Made by a program: the position numbers and the translations under genes | DNA from: Candidatus Sifarchaeum marinoarchaea | Lineage (GTDB): Archaea; Asgardarchaeota; Sifarchaeia; Borrarchaeales; Borrarchaeaceae | Assembly (NCBI GenBank): GCA_016294985.1 | Contig: JAECRW010000093.1 | Coordinates: 1 to 6,193, forward strand | DNA length: 6,193 nt | Reading direction: 5' to 3' | The notes under the pieces: generated by a model | Seen by the model: the letters and a program-made list of their open reading frames with translations, nothing else | What the model was told of the DNA's origin: nothing | Database searches by the model: none | Shown here: positions 1 to 5,247 of the stretch, piece by piece | How positions within the stretch are numbered: position 1 is the stretch's first letter | Layout of the letters: each line of letters opens with the position of its first letter

Positions 1-871
1 TTAATGCTTCAACTAACGCATCAAAGCCCTTCTTATTTTTTGTTATGCCTAAAGCTAAAGCTGAATGTTCTCTTACCCATGTCGAAGGATGTTTAAGTCC
101 CTCAATTAAAACATCCACAACCCGTGTATCGCCTCGGTTTCCAAATGCTATTGTAGCATAGTATTTCAATTGGTCATCGTTAATAAATTGATTAAGAAAA
201 TCAATGTTTTTAGAATTCTCCATTTCTGCAATTGTTATGATAGAATATTTTCTTATGTCTCCACTTCCTTCTTTTATGGCGTGGACAAGCGGTTCAAAAC
301 TTTTATCGCTTAATCCCCTTAATTTTCTTGATGCAAACCATTTTACAGCCTCATATGGATAATCAAACGCTTGGATAAGCGTTTTAATTCCTTCGTCATC
401 CAACATTCTGTCAAGAATTTCACTAGTGAAAGTATGGAAATCTCTGGCTTCTCTTTCATTTGTAAGAATTTCTATAAATGGAATTATCGCTCTCTTATCA
501 TTCATTTTTCCTAGGGCACGAATGCTAGGTTTGCGTATCTGTTGAGATTTTGCCTCAAGCGCCATTTGAATCAGTGGCTCAACAGCCTTCTTATCATTCA
601 ATTCGCCAAGGGCATAAGTTATTGAACTAAACTCGCTCGCTTTAGCTTGCTTAAGGTATTTTAAAAGAGGCTCAACAGCTCTTGTGTCTTTCAACCAACC
701 TAACGCCACAGCGGCACCTTTTCGCACGCGGAACGAAGGATCTTCAAGCATATCAATCAACGGTTCTACTGCACGCTCGTCACCAAGTTCACCCAGGGCA
801 TATAGTGCCTCTTCCTTTACCTTAGGGTCCTTATCGTTTAATCTTTGTAGCCATTTATCTAATTCAGTCAT
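1..871 (-). CDS. HEAT-repeat protein, copy A (C-terminus beyond window)
   Basis: The frame is open from an ATG at 871-869 to the left edge, giving 290 residues of an incomplete protein that begins MTELDKWLQRL. It is built of about nine HEAT/PBS-lyase-like repeats of roughly 31 residues. The recurring pattern is a helix ending in ALGELGD or ALGWLKD, then RAVEPL and a second helix. There is no signal peptide, membrane segment or catalytic motif, so it is probably a soluble helical scaffold that binds a partner protein; the partner is unknown. A hand alignment with the HEAT protein at 1089-2378 gives about 78% identity with one single-codon indel, so the two are a tandem duplication. The start is supported because it aligns with the start of that paralogue; the leader has only a weak AAGTGA ribosome-binding site. 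It lies 217 bases downstream of the paralogue in the same direction and may have its own promoter. E/Z-type bilin-lyase activity is unlikely without a phycobilisome context. Confidence 0.9.
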   Translation of the reverse strand, partial: MTELDKWLQRLNDKDPKVKEEALYALGELGDERAVEPLIDMLEDPSFRVRKGAAVALGWLKDTRAVEPLLKYLKQAKASEFSSITYALGELNDKKAVEPLIQMALEAKSQQIRKPSIRALGKMNDKRAIIPFIEILTNEREARDFHTFTSEILDRMLDDEGIKTLIQAFDYPYEAVKWFASRKLRGLSDKSFEPLVHAIKEGSGDIRKYSIITIAEMENSKNIDFLNQFINDDQLKYYATIAFGNRGDTRVVDVLIEGLKHPSTWVREHSALALGITKNKKGFDALVEAL

Positions 872-954
872 AAAAAAATCACTTTATAGCGATTTTATTC
901 TGAGAGAAATAATTTTTTTTCGCACAAAACGGCATAATGTAAGAGATGAAATTA

Positions 955-968
955 CTTGAAGGTTCAAG
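955..968. repeat. Perfect inverted repeat, 6-bp arms, 2-bp spacer
   Basis: CTTGAA at 955-960 and TTCAAG at 963-968 are exact reverse complements separated by GG. The site lies 84-97 bases upstream of the ATG of the left HEAT gene. The arm length and small spacer look more like a dimeric regulator's operator than an RNA hairpin, but the match is short enough to arise by chance. No regulator is known. Confidence 0.35.
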
Positions 969-995
969 AACACTCTACTGCTTCAGTGGTGGTAT

Positions 996-1011
996 GAATG
1001 GAAATCCATTC
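996..1011. repeat. Perfect inverted repeat, 7-bp arms, 2-bp spacer
   Basis: GAATGGA at 996-1002 and TCCATTC at 1005-1011 are exact reverse complements around AA. As RNA it would form a 6-bp stem with a 4-base loop. On the plus strand it is followed by TTTT, but no plus-strand gene ends here. On the minus strand, downstream of the HEAT gene at 1089-2378, no T-run follows, so it is not a standard terminator of that gene. An operator or a chance palindrome are both possible. Confidence 0.35.
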
Positions 1012-1088
1012 TTTTAAAGTTTTGTGGAGATTATTAATCAGAAGGTATACGTAAGAAACGGAAAAACAATCAGAAAATTAAAGTGCTA

Positions 1089-2378
1089 TTATTCCCATCT
1101 GAATGTCCATTTATGTTTTTTCAGTATTTCTGGCGAAATCTTCATTTCCTTGACCAATTGTTTGACTACCCTACGACACGCATATTGCAAAAATAAGGTA
1201 CCCTGAAGTAACCCTCGAACTAAGTAATTTATTCCTACCTCGTTTTTCATTGCCGCTAAAGCCACTGCAGCAATAAAACGAAGGTTCCAATCTTTACTTT
1301 CTTCAAAGATTGTTAAAAGCGGCTTTGAAGCTCGGCCACCTATTTCTCCAAGCGCTTTAGCGATAGTTTCCCGAACAAAAGCTCCTTTTGTATACCAATC
1401 CTCGCCCTTTTCAGAAATCATAGCTTGAATCAATGGATCTATAGCTTTTTCATCTTTTAGTTCACCAAGAGTAAACGCAGCAGCCGCACGAACTTCTCGT
1501 TCTGTATCCTTTAATGCTACAATTAGCGAATCAAAGGCCTTTTTATCTTTTATTATGCCTAAAGCCAAAGCCGAATGTTCTCTTATCCATTTAGAAGGGT
1601 GCGTAAGTCCCTCAATTAAGATATCTAATGCTCTTGTATTACCACGCTTCCCAAAGGCGATTGCCACATAATATTTAAGGGTTTCATCGTCAATAAATTG
1701 ACTAAGGAACTCAATGTCCTTTATTTCTTTCATTTCTGCAATTGTTATGATAGAATATTTTCTTATATCTCCACTTCCTTCTTTTATGGCGTGGATCAGT
1801 AGTTCAAAACTTTTTTCGCTTAATTCCCTTAATTTACTTGATGCAATCCATTTTACAGCCTCATTTGAATAATCAAACGCGTGGATAAGCTCTTTAATTC
1901 CTTCGTCATCTAACATTCTGTCAAGAGTTTCACTAGTGAACGTATGGAAATCTCTTGCTTCTTTATTTGAAAGAATTTCTATAAATGGAATTATCGCTCT
2001 TTTATCATTCAATTTGCCTAGTGCACGAATACAAGGTTTGCGTATTTGTTGAGATTCCGATTCAAACGCTATTTGAATTAGCGGTTCAACAGCCTTCTTA
2101 TCTTTTAATTCGCTAAGTGCATAAGTTATTGAACTAAACTCGCTCGCCTGAGCCTTCTTAAGGTATTCTAAAAGAGGATCAACAGCTCTTTTATCTTTCA
2201 GCCAACCTAACGCTACAGCAGCACTTTTTCGCACATCAGACGAAGGATCTTCTAGCATAGTAATCAGCGGCTCTACAGCACGCTTATCACCAAGTTCACC
2301 CAGGGCATAGATCGCACCTTCTTTCACCTTCGAATCCTCGTCTTGTAGTTTTTGAAGCCACGAATCTGTTTCGGTCAA
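1089..2378 (-). CDS. HEAT-repeat protein, copy B (complete)
   Basis: This is a 429-residue protein of about twelve tandem HEAT/PBS-lyase-like repeats of roughly 31 residues. Examples are residues 12-42 and 43-73, each with ALGELGD or ALGWLKD, then RAVEPL or RAVDPL. It ends in a basic tail (KKHKWTFRWE). Repeats near residues 130-250 are more degenerate. There is no signal peptide, membrane helix or catalytic motif, so a cytoplasmic scaffold role is inferred. It starts at TTG (2378-2376), chosen because this codon aligns with the ATG of the paralogue at 871 and AAGGA (2395-2391) lies 12 bases upstream; no ATG occurs before residue 40. It follows the Fe-S protein by 18 bases, so it is almost certainly cotranscribed with the redox pair, which suggests that it binds or helps assemble that complex. 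The evidence for that partnership is position only. Confidence 0.93.
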   Translation of the reverse strand: MTETDSWLQKLQDEDSKVKEGAIYALGELGDKRAVEPLITMLEDPSSDVRKSAAVALGWLKDKRAVDPLLEYLKKAQASEFSSITYALSELKDKKAVEPLIQIAFESESQQIRKPCIRALGKLNDKRAIIPFIEILSNKEARDFHTFTSETLDRMLDDEGIKELIHAFDYSNEAVKWIASSKLRELSEKSFELLIHAIKEGSGDIRKYSIITIAEMKEIKDIEFLSQFIDDETLKYYVAIAFGKRGNTRALDILIEGLTHPSKWIREHSALALGIIKDKKAFDSLIVALKDTEREVRAAAAFTLGELKDEKAIDPLIQAMISEKGEDWYTKGAFVRETIAKALGEIGGRASKPLLTIFEESKDWNLRFIAAVALAAMKNEVGINYLVRGLLQGTLFLQYACRRVVKQLVKEMKISPEILKKHKWTFRWE

Positions 2379-2390
2379 AGTTCAAGTCCA

Positions 2391-2395
2391 TCCTT
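2391..2395 (-). promoter_or_regulatory. Ribosome-binding site for the TTG-started HEAT gene
   Basis: On the minus strand AAGGA lies just after the stop codon of the Fe-S gene (2399-2397) and 12 bases before the TTG start at 2378. The spacing is long, which together with TTG suggests modest translation. An ATG overlapping this site is out of frame with the HEAT protein. Confidence 0.5.
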
Positions 2396-2396
2396 G

Positions 2397-3557
2397 CTAA
2401 AGAAGTCGTTTGGCTATAAGTTCAGTAATATCGACGACTTTCAGATTTTTATCTATTTTATCACGTCCTAATTCAAGATTATAATGACAGAATGGGCACG
2501 ATGAAGCGAGGACTTCTGCATCTATTTTTTTAACTTGAGATACGCGTAGGGCTGCTAATTCAATCGACAAATCTTTGTAACCTGATCTAAATCCTCCTCC
2601 CGCGCCACAACAGAGTGCGTTATTTCTATTTTCAGACATCTCAACAAATTTAATGTTTGGAATGCTTTTTAGAACGTCCCTTGGAGGGTTATATACTCCT
2701 GAGTGTCTCCCAAGATGACAAGGATCGTGATATGTCACCTTAATTTGCTTGTCATCCGATAATTCCAATCGATCGTCTTTTATTAGCTCTGCTAGTAGTT
2801 CTACTGAATGAATTATCTCGAATGGTAGTTCCCGTTCAAGAAGCATTGGATAATCCTGTTTGAGTGTTCTATAACATCCCGCACAGGAGGTGATGACCTT
2901 TTTAACGCCACTTTTTGCAATGATTTCGATATTCTTCATAGCTAATTTCTTAGCGACCTCTTTATGACCAGTTCTTAGCAGAGGGGATCCACAACAAACC
3001 TCATCCATAAAAGTGAATCTTACGTTAGCCTTATGGAGAATTTCCGCAGTTGCCACGGCTATTGGTTGCCTTCGATAAGCAGAGGTGCATCCAACAAAAT
3101 AAGTATATTCTGGCGTTATAGGATTGTCTGTTTCAAGATGCTTTGGCAACCATGCAAATCGCTTTTCATGTGGTTCGAAATAAGGATTGTTGTTTTGAAC
3201 AACTGATCCCATAAATTTTGAATGCGTATCTATTCCAACATTCTCTTCAACTAATATTTCTCTTATAGCTTCAAATACATCAGTAGTATCTATTCCTTCA
3301 ATACATTTATCTTTACAATCCCCACACAAAGAACACAAAAAGAAGGATAGTGAGAGTTCTTTACTGGGTCTTATAGAGTTTTCAAGTAGATGTCTCGCAA
3401 TTTGCAATCGTCCTTTAGGAGATACAACTTCAAGCCTATCTGTAAGTTCATAGGCTGGACAAATGATGGGGGTTTCTGCACAATATCCTCGGCAATAAGA
3501 GCACCTACCACACTTATATAAAGCATCTATGAGCACTTCAGATTTTAAATTGAGCAC
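2397..3557 (-). CDS. (Fe-S)-binding CCG-domain protein, GlcF/HdrD-like electron-transfer subunit
   Basis: This is a 386-residue iron-sulfur subunit that probably takes electrons from the flavoprotein encoded just upstream and passes them to a carrier, quinone or disulfide. The N-terminus has two [4Fe-4S] motifs: Cys16, 19, 22 and 26 (with an extra Cys33-Pro), and Cys75, 78, 81 and 85. Two complete CCG domains (CX31-39CCX35-36CXXC family) follow. The first uses Cys157, Cys188-Cys189, Cys225 and Cys228; the second uses Cys280, Cys316-Cys317, Cys354 and Cys357. In HdrB/HdrD such domains bind special iron-sulfur clusters. The order (two ferredoxin-like clusters, then two CCG domains) is that of GlcF, GlpC and HdrD. 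There are no membrane helices, so membrane contact would need a partner. The start is GTG at 3557-3555, 4 bases after the flavoprotein stop, which implies translational coupling; the ribosome-binding site is poor. GlcF-like and HdrD-like roles cannot be separated by sequence alone. Confidence 0.93.
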   Translation of the reverse strand: MLNLKSEVLIDALYKCGRCSYCRGYCAETPIICPAYELTDRLEVVSPKGRLQIARHLLENSIRPSKELSLSFFLCSLCGDCKDKCIEGIDTTDVFEAIREILVEENVGIDTHSKFMGSVVQNNNPYFEPHEKRFAWLPKHLETDNPITPEYTYFVGCTSAYRRQPIAVATAEILHKANVRFTFMDEVCCGSPLLRTGHKEVAKKLAMKNIEIIAKSGVKKVITSCAGCYRTLKQDYPMLLERELPFEIIHSVELLAELIKDDRLELSDDKQIKVTYHDPCHLGRHSGVYNPPRDVLKSIPNIKFVEMSENRNNALCCGAGGGFRSGYKDLSIELAALRVSQVKKIDAEVLASSCPFCHYNLELGRDKIDKNLKVVDITELIAKRLL

Positions 3558-3561
3558 TTCT

Positions 3562-4953
3562 CTACAACCCTAGTATTTTCCCCGGTGACATGATGTTATT
3601 TGGATCAATGCAACTTTTTAGTTTTCTAATAAAATCAAGATAATTTTTGAATTTATGTGTAATAGATGCAGGCAATTGTCCGGGTAATCGACAAGGAAGT
3701 CCACCTAGTTCAATAAATCGTAAATACAGCGCATTTTTGCATGCTTTGACTTTTTCCCACTCTTCCGGATTCTCCTCAGAATAGCGGATTGAGGGATGGT
3801 AATCAATAAAATGGCGACTTCTTGCTTGACAACTCCGTCCTATTTTGAGACCAAACTGCTCTCCAATGATGCGTGTTTCTTCCCAGAACAGAGGTGTTTT
3901 TTTCGTTGGAACATGAAATAAAATAATCGATCGCAAGCCTTTTCTAAGTGATCGAGTTACCGCCCATGTATATCGATTTTTCCAGAAAACGTCACGTGAA
4001 AATTGTACTCCCAGGTCTTCCCCATCATTTTTTAACGCATCCTTTTTTATTCTTTTTTTTTGAATTTCTGCGTCTTCCTTGCTTTTGCCTTCAATCACCA
4101 CTGTCAGTACAATGCCACTCTTAGCTTTGTTTCCCCAATCTAGTTCCGGATATGTTGTAACAAAACTTTCCCCTTCAAAACACGATAAATATTGAATCGA
4201 AAAGAGTCCTTTTTGAATTTGATGTATAGTTCCTATAGCCTCGTCAATATTTTCAAAGCCAAAAGTCGCAAATACCATAGCCTGTGGGAGTGTGTAGAGT
4301 TTCAATGTAACCTCTACAATGACGCCTAAAATACCTTCCGAACCAATAAATAAGCCTGAAAGATCTGGACCAAACATCCATTTGGTAAATTTTGGAATAT
4401 TTTCAAGGGCTCCAGATCCTGTAGTTAAAAGTGAACCATTAGGTAATACAACATTTAATCCTGTTACCTGATCACCTTGGTTTCCAAAAATATATTGACC
4501 TAAACCGGTGCCCATTGAAGCGATATGCCCACCGACACAAGCAGAATATGCGGATTCTGGACTTTCGCCTATTCTATATCCCTTCTGTTCTAAGGCGGTA
4601 TGTAATTCGCCAAATGTGATACCAGGCTCTACTGTAACACATTGTGTATCCTCGTTTATTTCTATAATTTCATTCATTCTACTTAAATCAAGGACGATGC
4701 TCCCTTTAGTAGGTACACCACCTCCCCAATAACTTGTTGAAGAACATCTGATATGAATTGGGTGTTTATGGGATGCCGAATTAATGAAAGTTAAAATTTT
4801 TTGAATTTCTTCTATAGTTCTTGGTCTTACAACATAATCTGGCAATACAGGTGGCTCAATACTTGCATCTCTCGAATAAACGATTTTTTCAAAACCTTCA
4901 GCAAGTACATATTGCTCTCCGACGATCTTTTCAAGGAAACTTTGAATTTCCAT
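3562..4953 (-). CDS. FAD-linked oxidoreductase (GlcD/D-lactate dehydrogenase-like)
   Basis: This is a 463-residue flavoprotein of the PCMH/vanillyl-alcohol-oxidase fold, with an FAD_binding_4-type N-terminal half and an FAD-oxidase C-type second half. Visible marks are PRTIEEIQKIL (residues 44-54), the FAD-loop region STSYWGGG (72-79), VLDLSRMN (87-94), VEPGITFGEL (108-117), the glycine-rich stretch VGGHIASMGTGLGQY (140-154) and FIGSEGILGVI (202-212). The C-terminus has the family ending DPNNIMSPGKIL (450-461). The likely reaction is oxidation of a 2-hydroxyacid, with electrons passed to the Fe-S protein that starts 4 bases downstream. The GEHGIG motif expected near the C-terminus in glycolate and D-lactate enzymes is not present; the corresponding place (about 416-428) reads LGGLPCRLPGQLP, so the substrate is open. 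The ATG at 4953-4951 has GAAGGG (4967-4962) 8 bases upstream. It is the first gene of the operon. There is no signal peptide or membrane helix. Confidence 0.93.
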   Translation of the reverse strand: MEIQSFLEKIVGEQYVLAEGFEKIVYSRDASIEPPVLPDYVVRPRTIEEIQKILTFINSASHKHPIHIRCSSTSYWGGGVPTKGSIVLDLSRMNEIIEINEDTQCVTVEPGITFGELHTALEQKGYRIGESPESAYSACVGGHIASMGTGLGQYIFGNQGDQVTGLNVVLPNGSLLTTGSGALENIPKFTKWMFGPDLSGLFIGSEGILGVIVEVTLKLYTLPQAMVFATFGFENIDEAIGTIHQIQKGLFSIQYLSCFEGESFVTTYPELDWGNKAKSGIVLTVVIEGKSKEDAEIQKKRIKKDALKNDGEDLGVQFSRDVFWKNRYTWAVTRSLRKGLRSIILFHVPTKKTPLFWEETRIIGEQFGLKIGRSCQARSRHFIDYHPSIRYSEENPEEWEKVKACKNALYLRFIELGGLPCRLPGQLPASITHKFKNYLDFIRKLKSCIDPNNIMSPGKILGL

Positions 4954-4961
4954 AAATATTT

Positions 4962-4967
4962 CCCTTC
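4962..4967 (-). promoter_or_regulatory. Shine-Dalgarno of the flavoprotein gene
   Basis: On the minus strand GAAGGG (4967-4962) lies 8 bases before the ATG at 4953. It is the strongest ribosome-binding site in the operon and fixes the start of the flavoprotein. The downstream Fe-S gene has only a weak site and is probably translated by coupling. Confidence 0.6.
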
Positions 4968-4987
4968 TCTGAATTATTGATTATCAC

Positions 4988-4995
4988 TATTTATG
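4988..4995 (-). promoter_or_regulatory. Possible promoter element (TATA-like) of the redox operon
   Basis: On the minus strand CATAAATA (4995-4988) lies 34 bases before the ATG at 4953. It could act as an archaeal TATA box or as a poor -10 element. No good -35 hexamer is seen at the proper distance. This is the best candidate in the upstream region but remains a guess, because the kind of organism is not known. Confidence 0.25.
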
Positions 4996-5030
4996 CGAAG
5001 TCGGTTGTTAAACATTTTTGTTGTTTCGAA

Positions 5031-5050
5031 TAAGATTCTGTTGAATCTTA
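5031..5050. repeat. Perfect palindrome, 8-bp stem with 4-base loop
   Basis: TAAGATTC (5031-5038) and GAATCTTA (5043-5050) are exact reverse complements around TGTT. The palindrome lies 78-97 bases upstream of the flavoprotein start and about 200 bases before the tnpB-like gene. It could be an operator for the redox operon or the single-strand hairpin recognised at the left end of an IS605-type element. There is no T-run next to it, so a terminator is unlikely. Confidence 0.6.
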
Positions 5051-5094
5051 GGGTGAGAAACAGTTAATTCATTAATAGACACATGTATCGTGTT

Positions 5095-5141
5095 GTAGAC
5101 AAGTATTTCGTGGGGGAGGCTGATGAGGGCTCACTTGTTAC
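5095..5141. repeat. Imperfect inverted repeat (9-bp stem with one bulge, long loop)
   Basis: GTAGACAAGT (5095-5104) pairs with ACTTGTTAC (5133-5141) except for one bulged G, leaving a G-rich loop of 28 bases. It sits just before the promoter of the tnpB-like gene, where a subterminal hairpin of an IS605-type left end could lie. The long loop makes it weak. Confidence 0.3.
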
Positions 5142-5156
5142 TAGCTAAAAAAAACG

Positions 5157-5186
5157 TTGTCTTTTTATAGCGGGGTTCTCTATACT
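5157..5186 (+). promoter_or_regulatory. Sigma70-like promoter of the tnpB-like gene
   Basis: TTGTCT (5157-5162) and TATACT (5181-5186) are separated by 18 bases, close to the bacterial TTGACA/TATAAT consensus. They point into the tnpB-like gene, whose ATG is at 5248, so the leader would be about 55 bases. If the host is an archaeon, a bacterial-type promoter here would support transfer of the element from bacteria. Confidence 0.45.
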
Positions 5187-5229
5187 AATGTGCCGTTAAC
5201 TAACTACACTCATACACAACCCTTACCGT

Positions 5230-5235
5230 AGGGGA
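5230..5235 (+). promoter_or_regulatory. Ribosome-binding site of the tnpB-like gene
   Basis: AGGGGA (5230-5235) lies 12 bases before the ATG at 5248. The spacing is a little long. An in-frame TAA at 5197-5199 and the lack of any ATG or GTG after it make 5248 the first usable start. Confidence 0.45.
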
Positions 5236-5247
5236 AGTCTGACGCCT

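Larger units (their letters stand above)
872..1088. other. Intergenic region between the two HEAT genes
   Basis: These 217 bases separate the stop of the upstream HEAT gene (1091-1089) from the ATG of the downstream copy (871). They hold no convincing gene. Visible features are two short perfect inverted repeats (955-968 and 996-1011), an A-rich tract that becomes a T-rich stretch on the minus strand just after the stop (around 1062-1078), and a run of eight T on the plus strand at 913-920. A promoter for the downstream HEAT gene could lie here. On the minus strand the A/T-rich segment around 885-920 is a candidate, but no clear consensus is seen. The downstream copy is therefore either the fourth operon gene with a long spacer or a separate unit. 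Confidence 0.5.

Noticed and set aside
684..959. Plus-strand 91-residue reading frame
   Set aside because: It lies mostly antisense to the N-terminal part of the left HEAT gene, is low in complexity (Ser-rich) and has no recognisable domain, so it is a shadow frame.
996..1015. Short stem followed by TTTT on the plus strand as a rho-independent terminator
   Set aside because: No plus-strand gene ends before it, the stem is only 6-7 bp and A/T-rich, and the minus-strand direction lacks the T-run.
1062..1078. T-rich stretch on the minus strand after the HEAT stop as an archaeal-type terminator
   Set aside because: The longest T-run is only five bases and such runs are common in this A/T-rich sequence; without knowing the host domain it cannot be called.
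1024..1206. Plus-strand 60-residue reading frame starting at GTG, with VRNGKTIRKLKC early on, faintly like the N-terminus of some transposases
   Set aside because: Two thirds of it runs antisense to the end of a well-supported HEAT gene, it has no paired cysteines or further transposase motif, and the resemblance is too short to claim an IS remnant.
1..2378. The regular repeats as a DNA repeat array or CRISPR
   Set aside because: The periodicity is about 93 bases, in frame, and is explained by the ~31-residue HEAT units; the large-scale similarity is the gene duplication.
4508..4732. Plus-strand 74-residue reading frame
   Set aside because: It is fully antisense to the FAD-binding core of the flavoprotein and has no domain of its own.
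5064..5075. Small palindrome TTAAT-TC-ATTAA
   Set aside because: It is short and made almost wholly of A and T in an A/T-rich gap, so chance is the simplest explanation.
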